Source: Aphidius gifuensis (taxonomy: Eukaryota; Arthropoda; Insecta; Hymenoptera; Braconidae). Taken from it: a stretch of DNA of 64,000 nt. Both the position numbers and the translations under genes were made by a program. This document shows, in pieces, positions 44,909-57,500 of this stretch. Below the pieces are notes generated by a model that saw only the letters and a program-made list of their open reading frames with translations, was not told where the DNA came from and ran no database searches. The DNA is taken from positions 12,652,177-12,716,176 of the forward strand of contig NC_057791.1 in the NCBI RefSeq assembly GCF_014905175.1, in the 5' to 3' direction. How positions within the stretch are numbered: position 1 is the stretch's first letter; every line of letters starts with the position of its first letter.

Positions 44909-47900
44909 CTATTCAGCATCACAGTACTCATATCCTGAAATAAAAAAATAACAAAATGATAATTTATTTAAACTGAAATAAAATATATATATGGGGCATT
45001 CCACGTGAATTCAGACGGTCGTGACCCTGACCCTTTCCGACTTCGTTCATTTTTTTTTTTCACCTTTTTTTCAGCTCGAAAACAACGCCTATTTTTTTCG
45101 GATTTTTTGGACATTTTCTCGACTCTGTTATGTCCGAAGTACCCGTAATAATTGTATTTTATTTCGTATTAATTATTTGATCCTAACCTCACGGTCAATA
45201 GATCAGGTCCACAGCGTAGAAGGAGAAGACTTAGGGCAAGAGAAGAAAATATAAATGTTGTTGATAATAGTTTTTTTTACAATAACGATTAACTATATTT
45301 ATTTAACAATGTGATTTGACGATACAATAGTTGACAGTAAATATTACAATTGTAGTGTTTAATCCTAATGCGTTTTATAAAAGTGTTCGTTGCAAAAGTT
45401 GCGTAGACTTTAATTACAATAAGTCTTATATTTGATCGTGGCTATAGAGATTCTAAGTTAGAAAACCTAACTAAAATATTATGGCAACTACATTTTTGTG
45501 ATTCGGTTCCCGGTCCCTAACGACAACTGACTTGTCTTATTTTTTCAGGGTGTATTTATACTCGTATTTTCCCGACCTTAAATGTATCACTATCTGCGGG
45601 TATTGCGTTGGTCTATCATAGATGTAATCTAATCTGTCGCGTCTAGCTCCAAGTTTTTATTACTGGTAAAATAGTTTGGGCAAAGTCCTTTTAGTTCAAC
45701 GATCATTTTATTATTTTTATCAGTGCATTCAGCTGTGTATTCTTGGGTCTTATCGTGTATTTATATTTTAGTTTGGACTTTGATGAATCTAATATCTCGT
45801 GAGAGAAGAATGTCTTATAACATTATTTAAGTTGATAATTTATGTTTTGTATTACTTTATATTTCACTAATTTATGACACGCTGGGATGTAACGCAACTC
45901 TTAAAAAAATAAAAAAACACCCAAAATCGAAAAAAAATCAATTCCGACATTTTTCAAAATTCTGATTTTTTTTCCTGAATTCTTAAGCTCATAAAATGAA
46001 CCTAGCCAAAATTTCAGAGTGGGATCTCAATTGGAACAAAAAACTCAATAAAAAAAGCGTTTACTTCTGGTGACTTTTGCCATTTTCATACTTATATTTT
46101 TTTTCCGAAAAGGTAAAATAATGAAAAAATAATACTCAGAATACACTCACGCTCTCTTGTAACTCAGGGGACATCATAATAATTATTCATAATGATGTAC
46201 GTAATGTATTACTTTAATTTATTTGTAAAAACTGAAAAAAAAAAATTAACTTCCAAAAAAAAATTTCATAAAGTTCCAATTGAGATCCCACTCCGAAATT
46301 TCGGCTCGCTTCATTTTTCGAGCTTAAGAATTCAGGAAAAAAAAATCAGAATTTAAAAAAATGTCAGAGTTGATTTTTTTTCGATTTTGGGTGGTTTTTT
46401 TTTTTTTAAGGGTCGAACAAATGTCTAAAAAAATCTGAAAACAAAATAAGCGTCGTTTTCGAGCTGGAAAAAAGAAATGAACGAAATCGGGAGGGTTCAG
46501 GAATTCACGTGGAATGCCCCATATACATTTATATAGATAAAAATAAATCACCTCGTAGAGGTCTTTGATCCCAAATGAAATCTATAAATGATCCAACTCG
46601 AGTGTTTACTCCGGGACTTGCACCTCCACAATCAGTGCCAGAACTTATTATTCCAACAAGAACGAGTCTTTTTGTTGTAGGGTTTTTCCACATAACTGGA
46701 CCTCCACTGTCCATCTAAAAATCAAAAATATTTAATTTAGAAAATTCGAACAACATTAAAACACGTTTGCTGCGAGCACTGTAAGCATTGACCAACATGA
46801 ATTGACTCCAAGACATGCGTTAATCACGGTACCTTGGATCTGATTAACTGATTATATCTTTTAAATGACTCAACAATGTATTATGAGTCAAATATTTGTA
46901 TGATATTTATGTTTTTTGAAATTACTTAAAACATCTAGTAAGATCACTGGCACGTAGTTTATCTAATAATAATTCATCGTGATATTACAATTAGACTTTC
47001 ATTTTAGATAAAGCTTAATGCGCTTAAAGTGCCGTAATTTAATTATTTTAAAAAATTATCAATTAAAAATCTATCTATTTAGCTGACCTGACAAGAATCC
47101 CTGTTTCTTGCATAAGTGCACATTTGTGTATACTGAATTTGAGGAAAACTATCAGTACACTCTTTATTCGTTAGCACACTGACTTCTGTACTTTGTAAAA
47201 CACTTGATGGAGCATTTGCAAATGAAGTTGTTCCCCAGCCTGATAAATAAAAATATAATAAAACAAATGAATGAATAATAACTATATATGAAAAAAGAAT
47301 TATTCAAAGTATAAAAATAACGCAACTCGCCTAATAAGTTTACGTAGTCACCAGCAAATGAATCTTGGTAATGCTGAAATGGCAGACATACTGGTCCAAC
47401 AAATTGATTGAATTCTATCAAACCATCTATTGTAATGACAGCAATATCATTAATTTCTTTGCTAGGATCATAATTTGGATGTTCGTCCCATCTTTCAATT
47501 TTATAAACCTTTGTCGCATTGGATTCATTTTCTGAAAAAAAATATCAGAAAAGCCAAGTTGATTGTTGAATAATGTTTACAAAAAAATATATATATAAAT
47601 ATATTTATAATCATAAATAGTACCAGAGTTTGTATTGTGTTCACCAACTACTACAAAAAAATCTGATATGTTTTGATTGTAAAGACAGTGAGCAGCTGTA
47701 ACTACTTGAACATTATTTATAATTGTAGCTCCACAAATTATTTCTTTTCTTTGAACAAGACCAGCGACCATCGGATACTCATTTACTCCAGTCTCTTTTC
47801 CACCTACAATTCTTGACTGAATTAATTGTATTTTTTTTTTTTTTTAATATTACAAATATATGAATTGAGTAAAAGACTAATAAATGTTTTTGATATTTAC

Positions 47901-48797
47901 AGGATTTTGTAAGCCACATTGACAGTCATTTTTGTTATCAGCAATAATTTCACATAAAAATTTTCCACCTTTAGATGACTTTGCTAAATTCATGTTCACA
48001 ACAATTTGATTATTTTCAGCAAAAGTGATAGTGAAATTACCATAACCACAATATTTATGAGCTGCATTATCATCGATTTTCACAGACAGTGCATCCAAAT
48101 TACACTTTTGACTCTGTAAAATCAGTTTTTAGTTGCATTACTATAAAAATTTAAAAAATAAATATTTCGAACTGATTGTTTTACCTCTTGCATATCAACT
48201 GTACATTTCATTGTTGAGGTGCTATCACTTTGAAAAGTCCATCGACATTTTGAATATGGTGTACCAGATTCGAAAGCTGGATAACTGGGATTGTATATAT
48301 AATACGTTCGACCAGATTCGACTGATTGTTGATAATCACAGTTGCTATACTGAGCATCACTAATGTCAATGAAACCCAGAAACAAAGTAAACGGTGCTAA
48401 TATTTCTGGAAAACAAATAAATATAGAATTTTAATTACATACTAATACAATTAATTATTTGCCAACATATAGAATGCCTAACGATTAAAAATACATATCT
48501 TGATGAGATTCATTTATACATTAAATTTATAAAATTATTAATATCTACCAAAATGATAATAACATATAAAAGTTATCAATATTAAAAATAACAAAAGTTT
48601 TTTTTTATTTGAATAAACAATTATGATTTTTAATCTTTAAATTGATATAACTCAGATAATTTTATGCATATAAATACGTTATATGATCTATTTTTATTTT
48701 CGTTTAGATTGAAAAAGAAAAAAAACTTGTAGACAGTTTATTTTTCTGATAACATAAGAAAAAACAAAAATTTTTTTTCTAATGACTTACTTAACAT
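44909..48797 (-). CDS. Secreted CUB/trypsin-like serine protease, eight coding exons
   Basis: Exons 48797-48791, 48405-48185, 48113-47901, 47816-47624, 47531-47331, 47239-47088, 46714-46552, 44934-44909; all phases agree, giving 391 aa. A signal peptide (MLKILAPFTLFLGFIDISDA) precedes a CUB domain, about residues 21-145 with Cys at NCDYQQ, SKCRW, MKCTV, KYCGYG, CQCG. The peptidase begins at RIVGG (the zymogen cleavage point). Triad: His in TAAHC, Asp in NDIAV, Ser in DSGGP. Asp six residues before the Ser (DSCQMDSGGP) predicts trypsin-like cleavage after Lys/Arg. Met replaces the usual Gly just before the catalytic DSGG motif, as also recalled from bee CUB-proteases. The last exon encodes only GYEYCDAE. 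Intron 5 begins with GC. Relatives include digestive, immune and venom enzymes; which applies here is unknown. Confidence 0.88.
44993..46520. mobile_element. MITE inside the last protease intron
   Basis: GGGGCATTCCACGTGAATTC at the left, exact complement at the right; 1528 bp. Inverted similarity continues (for example TCGAAAACAACGCC near 45076 and GGCGTCGTTTTCGA-like text near 46450). An unrelated block at about 45130-45900, perhaps a later insertion, interrupts it. Confidence 0.8.
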
Positions 48798-49550
48798 ATT
48801 GCTATTAGTATTTGTTGATACTAAAGAAATTAATAACTTTGTATGAAGCACTTTTCTAGGATATAATGTATTTTTTATACTTAGTTAATTTTTTTTTTCT
48901 TTTTCTTATCGCAACACCTGCATTGACTGGTTAATTGCATGTGATAGGACATATGATATCAAATATAATTTCATTCGGCGTACACAATTGTGTTCTTTAT
49001 TTTGTTCAATAAATGAATGTTTTCATTGGAAGCGAAGACATCCTTGAAACTTCGTGCACGATAAGCACCTGTGTTGGCAAAGCTCGGCGATCGAAGAAAA
49101 ATTATTATTATTATCATTATCATTACGATTAACAACGTATATCATAGTAAATTGTATGTTAGTACCAAAGCCAGGATGTTCGTCAGTGAAACTGGTCAGC
49201 TGACCAACTTGATCGAAATACCTAAATTTAATTTAATTAAAACACTTTTTCTTTTACGGAGGTCCCACCATAGTATTGTTTTCACTATTAGTTTCATGAA
49301 TACCGCTCATAGCTTCTATAATAATTAAGCTAGATTATTCATATTAAGCTTAAATTAAAGATCTTGACGAGCTCTAGAGCCTCTGATAAAATTAAAATTT
49401 TTCGGGTAATTATTGAGCTTACAAATGACGAAAGAAAAATGTAACAAAATCTTTGAAGCGAAATATTAAGAAAACTAAGGAAAAATCATGGATGCAAAAA
49501 TTTCACAGATATCAGTAAATGATGAAATAAAGATAATTAAACAAAGTTTA
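48798..49550. other. Upstream flank of the protease gene
   Basis: No gene seen. It must hold the protease promoter, but no clear TATA/Inr pair was chosen. Confidence 0.35.
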
Positions 49551-49824
49551 TGTTACGTACCAAGTTGAAAAATTAAAATTTAACTATGAAATAACAAAAA
49601 AAAAGAAAGAATGTTTAAAGCCAAAATTTAATAAGTAAATAATCATAGAATAATTATAATAAATCAACTTGGTATTTCACGTTATAATTAAAAATCCTCT
49701 TATTTTGTTATTCCCTACAGGGTAACGGGTTAGGAAAGAATGTGTATGATTGTAGATGTACCTTGATGTAAGAATAATCCGAAACAATTGTTGAGAGCGT
49801 GCACGGAAAAAAATTTATAGTTTT

Positions 49825-50075
49825 TATTACTATACTTATAGTAAATTCGGACAGCGACAAAAGTATGGTTGAATTTACTATACCGTATAGTAATAAAAAC
49901 TATAAATACAATTTTGGTTACTATACCAGTATAGTAAGTATTACTATACTGGTATAGTATATACATAAAAAAATGTTAAAAAGTACAGTTACTATTACTA
50001 TACTGTATCGTAAATATTACCATACTGTATGGTAAATATTATTGTACTGTATTGTAATCATTATTATACTGGTAC
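49825..50075. repeat. Left subterminal palindrome array
   Basis: Repeated ACTATACTGGTATAGTA, ACTATACTGTATCGTAA and CCATACTGTATGGTAA units. The mirrored set is at 57285-57500. In plant En/Spm such subterminal repeats bind the accessory protein; the same role here is inferred. Confidence 0.7.
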
Positions 50076-50425
50076 AGTTCTTTATTTATATGAATAAATT
50101 TATTTAATAAAAAAGAAAACTTTTACCAAATAAATTATTTGAATAAGTTGCTTAAAGAAAAAAAAAAAATAAATTTAAGGCAAGACATTCAAAAATATTT
50201 AATAAAATTTAAATTTATTTATAATAAAAAATAAAAAAAAACTATAACGGATAATTACTCGAATTTGTAGTTTTTTTTTTTTTTCTTCAATTTTCTTAGT
50301 TTTATTTATAATTTATCTCAATTTATTATTTGATTACGTAAAAAATTACAAGTGAATTTAGAATTCCGTGTCTCAAAAATTCAACAATATTATTTCATAT
50401 AAAAACACTTTGTAAATAGGAGAAA

Positions 50426-50545
50426 TTGTTCAAGTGGGCTGAATTAAATTGCAATAAAATATATTGGTCACATCGTAGTTTTGAAAGACATCGACTGAGT
50501 GATCATGACACTGATCAACATATTGAAAATACAAATAGCCATATG
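50426..50545 (+). pseudogene. Fragment of an older transposase-like frame
   Basis: One frame reads ELNCNKIYWSHRSFERHRLS then DHDTDQHIE, similar to the N-terminal C2H2-like part of insect EnSpm-type proteins, then a stop. It lies just outside the inner inverted repeat and may belong with the fragment at 56362-56830. Weakly supported. Confidence 0.3.
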
Positions 50546-51160
50546 TAAAATCTGTTTCAATAAAAAATTCATCAATATAAATACTGATAAATTAGAAGAG
50601 GAAGGAAATGCCATATATGGTCTGGATATATATCGAAATATAATCATAAATATATACAGATATAAAGATATATATATCAATATATATTTTAGTTTATATT
50701 CATTTTCGCCACATTTGTATATACTCATAAATATATTTAAAGAACTATATGTTTTGTGTACATGTTTATATATATAGTTTACCATATATTTTTAAATAGT
50801 ATGTGTTTAATATATATTCAAATATACACAAAAATCATATAAACCATGTATATAAACACTGAATATATATTGAACATATAAAATACATATAAAAGAGATA
50901 CATCTGTGAAACATAGTAATTACACATATAAATTTTATTATTATCATCTTTATTATTATTATTATCAGAAGATTCAGTGCATTTTTTTTTTTCACATTAA
51001 ATTAATAGTTTTTTATTATTTATTGATTAAAAATTATTTTAAATGAAAACAAAACAGATATTATATTGCTTAAATCGATAAAGACCATAAACTTTTAACA
51101 TAAATAAAATAAAAAATCGTATTACAAATTTTAAACAAAGATGTGTTTAAAACAAAAATG

Positions 51161-52831
51161 TTATACTGCTGAAATAGATTCTAATTTATTTTTTCGTCTC
51201 ATGTTGTTCAGCATGTTATTTATAGCAATCCCGAAGGTACCCTGTTTGAAACCTGGATATTTTTCTTTTACTGTGCCTGAAAAAGTAAATTAAAATATCA
51301 TTAGTATTATCAATAATGTTATCAACTTATCATGATTAACAATATATACTTATTATTGCTGTCATTTTATGTTTATCTAAGCCTGGCCGCTGGTGGGAAT
51401 TTGAATGAATTTTACTTTTACCTCCACCTAAATTACTTTTCAGAAGTGTGTCTACAGAAAATACTGCTCTGACTAAAGATATTCCCATTTCAGTGTATGT
51501 TGATCTGCTGTTAGCTGTTTCCCATTGAGCACGATTGATTTTAACCCCACTACCTGCTGCACCAATTTCAATCTATAATTATAAGTACGTTGTGAAAACG
51601 TATATTTCTATCAATTTAATCATGAGACATCGTGTAAATTTTAATATACCTTTCCATCTTGATCTTCATTTTTAGTTTTATTTTCTTGTATTTTTTTAAT
51701 TGAATCAATTTTTTTCTCCATATTTAAAATTTTTGTTTTTAAAAATTCAAAATAATCTGTTGAAAAATTTTATAATGAAAAAGATTGAAAAAAATATAAA
51801 TATATATAAATATAAAGACATATCTATGTTACCATGGTTACTTGTAACATTGGATGCGTTCAATGAAGAAGGTTCTGCTGGTGATACTCTATTTGGAGAT
51901 GCATTTGGTGAGGATTGCATTTGGTGATGAGGAGATGCACTTGGTAATGATTTTGTTGGTGATCCAAATGGTGATATATTTCTGGATACATTTGGTGACA
52001 GTAATGCAGCTAAGTTATTTGAAGATTTTTTTTTAGGATTGCTTGGTGAATCATAAACGTTTTCCAGCTTTCTTTTCGATGATAAAAAAGAATTTTCTTT
52101 ATTACTTTCGTTTTCAATTTTTTTTTTAATTGACAATGGAGAAATCACTCCTTCAAGTTTTTTCATTTTCTTTTCAAGGACTTTCATTTTTGCTAGAAAA
52201 AGAAAAATTAATTTTTAAAAAATTTTTTCAATAAAAGATACATATAAGTACTCATTTTATTTTATTTATTAATATTTGAAAGTGTATTGAGTTTGAATTT
52301 GAGTTGACAAATAGATTGTTAAAATTAAAAAATAATATATAGCTATGCTAGTTATATGAAAAAAAAGACTTAATTTTATGAAAATAAATATATATCGAGA
52401 CACTAATATATATGAATAAAAATTGTTTGAATGTGCATATAAAATATATGAAATTATAAAATATATATACAGTCAAACACAGACACAACTTCTATAGATA
52501 ATTTGAATTAACCTCTTAGCACAAACTACAATCAATAGCATTGAATTATGTCGTTAGTTTTTTTTTAAACAAATTTTTCTGTATCTGAATAGAATAAAAA
52601 AAAAATTAATTACTCACATGAAACCAAGAAGACTCGTGCATCATACACAGGCCAAAATTGTTTTTTTTTTCTTTTTTCTGTTCTCCATTCTACGACGTAT
52701 GTAATGTCTGCATCCTCAGGATCATAATTATTTGGATCAAAATCTTGAATCCAATTTATTGGTACTCCAGGAGTATACGTATTATGGAACTCACCACCGA
52801 TCCATTGCACTAGTGCGAGCAGCTCAGACAT
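51161..52831 (-). CDS. BEN-domain protein encoded inside the EnSpm-type transposon
   Basis: Five coding exons, 52831-52618, 52192-51833, 51756-51650, 51572-51350, 51276-51161, all GT-AG and in phase: 339 aa. The N-terminal part (residues 1-72) contains DPEDADITYVVEWR and FWPVYDARVFLV, also familiar from insect BEN proteins. Residues about 73-190 are basic and Ser/Pro/Asn-rich with a KRKLEN-type nuclear signal. Residues about 191-227 form a coiled coil (ILNMEKKIDSIKKIQ). The BEN domain (about 235-325) has ISLVRAVFSVDTLLKSNL and YPGFKQGTFGIAINNMLNNM. BEN domains bind DNA, often short palindromes. All exons are intact. It probably acts in the nucleus with the divergent transposase, perhaps on the subterminal palindromes; that is inference. 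Confidence 0.85.
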
Positions 52832-53081
52832 TTTTGATGCTAATAAATTTTATAATAAATGTCACTCGCAAAACCGCAACGATATACACATTCACTTTTT
52901 TTTTTCTTCATTTATATCGTTGTTATTGTGTTGCTATGGTAACAAGACACTCAATACAAATAAAAATATAAATGTATTATGAAATATTAATCAATAAAAT
53001 AATAAAATATTAAAACATATATTTTAAAATCAGTAAATCAAGACAACTTACTAAATATACATATATTTAAATACTTTTAGT
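52832..53081. promoter_or_regulatory. Divergent promoter region between BEN and transposase genes
   Basis: The two start codons are 250 bp apart and point away from each other. Near 52926-52943 is GTTGCTATGGTAACA, an almost perfect RFX/X-box-like palindrome. No clear TATA box. Confidence 0.5.
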
Positions 53082-55781
53082 ATGCCTTCAAAAAAAAGAG
53101 GACCTTATAAAAAATACTCTGTTTTCGGGAATACGAGCGCAATTCCTTCAAGAACACTAAGAGATTGGAGGTTCAAAAAAAAAAACAAACAAAGCATTTT
53201 AAATGCTCATAAAATAAATTCAAAGGAAGAGCAAACACTGGTAATTTTATTTACTTTTCAATTTTGTTATCGGTAAAATTAAATTTAAATTAAATTTTGC
53301 CACTGCTAAAATATTGATTATCCAATGTAATAATTAAAATATTAATTGCTTATTTATTAATTAATTTTGATCAAGTATGGTTATTATTCATTTATTATTT
53401 ATATTATTTAGAACGATTCACACTACGTGAATGAAGAATTATACTTCAATCATCTAGATATCAATAATAATGAAAATATGAATATTGATGATAAGGAAAA
53501 TGAAGAAATTTTGCATGTTCACAGTGGTCAAGATAAACAAATTCAATACAACAATTTTATCAACACAGAAATAAATAGAAGTATTGACGGTCAACTTGAT
53601 ACTTTCAATGACATAACTCGTAATATTTTACTTGCAATGGTCACGAAATTACGACGAAATTTAACATATGAAACTTCTGTCGACATTGTGAATTTGCTTA
53701 ATATTAAATTGGATCATCAAGATTCTTCAAAGTATATATTTCAACAAACAGTACGAAAATATTCACCAAAATTTCAAATACATATTATTTGTAATGAATG
53801 CGGTAGCTACATAGGACTCAAAAAGGAAGAAAGTGTAGAATGTAGAAAATGTAAGTCGATGGTTAACCCATTGTTGAATGAAAGCTCGTTTATGTACTTG
53901 AGTTTAGCAGATCAGATGCGTGAAATTTTTGAAAATACGGACTTTCATGAAAATTTATATGCAAAAAATAGAAAAAAAAAATTTCAATATGCTACTGAAG
54001 ATATTTATGATGGTGAATTATACAAGAAAAAAAAAATATTAGAAAAAAATATGATATCTATTAATTTTAGCGTTGATGGAGCACCAATATTCAACAGCTC
54101 AAATAGTTCTGCATATCCTGTGTTATGTACTATCAACGAATTAAGTCCAACTCAACGACGACGTCATATAATGTTATGCAGCTTATGGTTTGGTTTGGGA
54201 AAGCCCAAAAGTATGAATGGATATTTAAAGCCTTTTGTTGATGAAGCAAAAAAATTATATAATACAGGATTTGATTATGTTATTCAAGACCAAATATATA
54301 GCAAACGAGTAATAGTTTTAGCAGGGATATGTGATAGTGTTGCACGTCCAATGCTGAGATGTTCAACTCAATTCAACGGAGCCCATGGATGTGGCCTTTG
54401 CCTCCATTCTGGTCAGCAAGTAATTAAAGGTAGAGGTACTGTACGTGTATATCCTATTGTAGAAGGAAACCCGTTTGGTAATGGTTTAAGAAATCACATA
54501 GATTCACTTAACCATGCTGTAAACCAAACTATGGGAATGAAAAAAAAGTCAATACTACGAAAAATACCAGAATATGACATAATTGATAATTTAGTGGCTG
54601 ATTGGATGCATTGTGTACTTCTTGGTACTGTTCGTCAAATGGCAGGTTTAATGTTTGACTCAAAAAATCATGGTGAACCATTTTATTTAGGTGATATGAT
54701 TGAAGAAGTTGACTCACTTCTTTTATCGTTTTCCCCTACAATGGAAGTGCCAAGAACAACACGTAAAATGTCCGATAAAAGCAACTGGAAAGCTCATGAG
54801 TGGGCAATGTATCTGCTATGTTACAGTATACCAATTTTAAAGACCCTTTTCTATGAAAATAATAAAAAAAAATACATTGCACATTGGGCCTTACTTGTTG
54901 ATGGAATTTCAGTTTTATTAAAAGAATCAATCATGAAATCTGAGCTGGTATATGCGCAAAATTGTCTAAATGATTTTATAGAAGGTGTTGAAAAACTTTA
55001 TGGTTTGAAACACGTGAGCTTTAATGTTCATCTTCTTGCACATCTGCCAAATGGTGTTAAAAAGTGGGGTCAACTGTGGACTCATAGTGCCTTTATATAC
55101 GAGGATTTTAATCAAATTTTAAAAAGCTATGTTCACAGTCCGAATGGTGTTGGAATCCAGATTTGTGATTCTTTTCGGACAAAGTATGCTATTGATCGTT
55201 TATATGAACTCCACAAAGACAAGTTAACAGAAAGAGAAAAAAAATATATAGATGAAAAATTAAAAAAATCATATTCACCAAAGACCAAGACTTTTATTGG
55301 TAGTGTTGGTGTGCTTGGAGGGTTGACAAAAAAAACTCAATTATCAAGAGAAGAATATTTGGCATTCCGAGCAATAAATATTCGAATTGACAATAATATG
55401 ATTTTGATTAAATTTCATCGAGTCATCATAAATAATGAAATAATTCACAGCACCTCTTATAAAAATCAAACTCAAGATCAATTAAAACGAAATAATTATA
55501 ATGTTATCTTGCAAAACAATAAAATATTTGAAATATTTTTTTTTTTAAGTATCGATGATAACAACAAAATAGACACGTATATTATTGGATATTTTTTTGA
55601 AAAAGAAATAGAACCATTAGTTAAAAAACGAAAGCTTTCACATTTAATTTATTTAAAAGAAAAAAAAAATATTTTAGCAGTTGTTCCAGTTGAACATATA
55701 AAAAAAAAAGTGATAATTATGAAAATTAATAATTCACAGGTTGCATATGTACCTCTTTGTGAAAAAGAATATTTAAATTAA
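53082..55781 (+). CDS. Tnp2-type transposase of EnSpm/CACTA transposon
   Basis: Exon 1 53082-53240 and exon 2 53412-55781, joined in phase 0 (donor CTG|GTAATT, acceptor TTTAG), 842 aa. Exon 1 is a basic start (KKRGPYKKYSVFG). A zinc-ribbon-like Cys pair set, CNECGSY to CRKCKSM, lies near residues 170-195. Tnp2 core motifs follow: NFSVDGAPIFNSSNSSAYPV (first catalytic Asp), DNLVADWMHCVLLGTVRQM (second Asp), HEWAMYLLCYSIPIL, and HLLAHLPNGVKKWGQLWTHS then FIYEDFNQILK. These correspond to the plant transposase_21/Tnp2 blocks. The frame is intact over 2.4 kb, so it could be active. It cuts at the element ends; the BEN protein is a likely partner. The annotated start is the only ATG joined by a good splice site. 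Confidence 0.88.
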
Positions 55782-56361
55782 AATAAATCGTTATTGTTAA
55801 ATAATCTTTTTTTAAATTATTTATTTTGTGCTTGATTTATTGAAGCTTTCAATTTATTTCATTATATATTTATTGATTTATTTATTTTATCGATACTTTC
55901 AGGCCAGCCGGAAGTGTGTTCATTATACTATTCTCTTTTAAAAAAGATATACTCAATAGTTTTGTACAAAAATTTTATTACTAACATTTTGTATTTACTC
56001 CTAAAATAAATTATTGGCCATTGCAATGCTAATTAGCCATGGCTACATTAGCCAATTGATAATTAATAGTGCTTTATATTATGAATATATGTTTAGAAAC
56101 ATAAAATAAAAATATATTTTCAATATATATATCTAGCTTTATATTAATGGTTTATATTATAAATATATTTCAAAACATATATTCATGGACAATATATAAA
56201 CATATATTTATGATTTATATACTGCCATATATCAAAACATATAAGACGAAAATATATTTTCAATATATATTCAGCTTTATATATATTTTCGCCGATATAT
56301 ATAATCATATATCTCGATATATATTCAATTATATATGGCATTTCCTTCCGCTATAGCTCTG

Positions 56362-56830
56362 ATGAAAGATGTGCTGAATCATTAAAAAATTTTCTATTTA
56401 GATTTTCGATGAACAAGCAACCTTATTCGTTTCTAAATTATATAATCTTTATGAATTACCACGAGTCAAAATTACTGACATTATTATTGAAGTGAAAAAA
56501 TTATTAAAACTGGAAGCTACTAATATTTGGAATCAGTTAACTAATGAAATATCAAAAACTAATTCTCTATGGAAAAAAAAATTTAAAATATATTTTTTGA
56601 CGTATATCTGAATTACTCAATTACAAAAAATAAAATAAATCATTTCCGTGCTGGGGGCAATAACTTCTTAATTTATTAACAATATTCATGACAATTGGTT
56701 TATTCACCACTGGAAAAATTTGAAACTAAACAACGTGCTTTTGAATTTCGTAATATATATTTTCCTCGTAATGATTCCGTTTAAATTATTCCATCAGAAA
56801 AAGGACCATTTTTTTATTTGGTATACATTG
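56362..56830 (+). pseudogene. Fragment of an older transposase-like frame
   Basis: Frames give DERCAESLKNFLF, DEQATLFVSKLYNLYELPRV then KITDIIIEVKKLLK, and later SPLEKFETKQRAFEFRN, which resemble N-terminal to central parts of insect EnSpm-type proteins. They are separated by stops and frameshifts. Position outside the inner repeat fits an older, disrupted element. Confidence 0.35.
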
Positions 56831-57284
56831 TATATCATATTAAAAATTGAAAATAAAATTTGTATTGTATAGTAAAAAAAATCAACTGATATTGAATGAG
56901 ATGAAATTAAATGAGATTTTGTCAGGTAATGCAGTTATTACGTACGTAATAACTTTAAACAATCAGAAAAATTTTATACCTAAGCTGTAGTTATACATGT
57001 ATAAAATGTATAGTTTTTTAATGAATATTTTTTATTTTAAAAAGTAAATAAAAAATATATATTTTTTATATTTGATTTAAAAATTTATCGAATCCCATAT
57101 ATTATTAACATTGTTTTTTCTGAATATTAATATTTATTGAATTTTATCTTCATTATTATTTAACTAATAGAAAACATTTCAAATATTGAATATAAATTTT
57201 TTTTTTTCAATAAACTATAATGTTTTACTTTGTTAAAATATTTTTTTATTTTTTAATTAATTTTTTTTTAAAAAAAGCATAAAT

Positions 57285-57500
57285 TTACTATACTGTATGG
57301 TAAAAGATACTATAAGTACAGTTAAATTTACTATACCAGTATAGTAAATCTGTATAAAATTTTTCTTTTGTTTTACTATACCAGTATAGTTATAATTACC
57401 ATACCAGTATAGTAACCTTAACTGTACTTTCTAGTAAATCTAATTATACTTTTGCCGCTGTCTAACTTTACTATAAGTATAGTAAATTTAATCATAAAAC
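57285..57500. repeat. Right subterminal palindrome array
   Basis: ACTATACTGTATGGTAA, ACTATACCAGTATAGTAA and ACCATACCAGTATAGTAA units, matching the left array in inverted order. Confidence 0.7.

Larger units (their letters stand above)
50600..56349. repeat. Inner inverted-repeat pair bracketing the two genes
   Basis: GGAAGGAAATGCCATATAT at 50600-50618 and its complement at 56331-56349; weaker inverted TATA-rich similarity continues for about 250 bp on each side. No target duplication could be recognised next to them. Confidence 0.6.

Noticed and set aside
50468..50785. 105-codon minus-strand open frame
   Set aside because: It consists of TATA-rich inverted repeat sequence and lies opposite a better transposase-like fragment.
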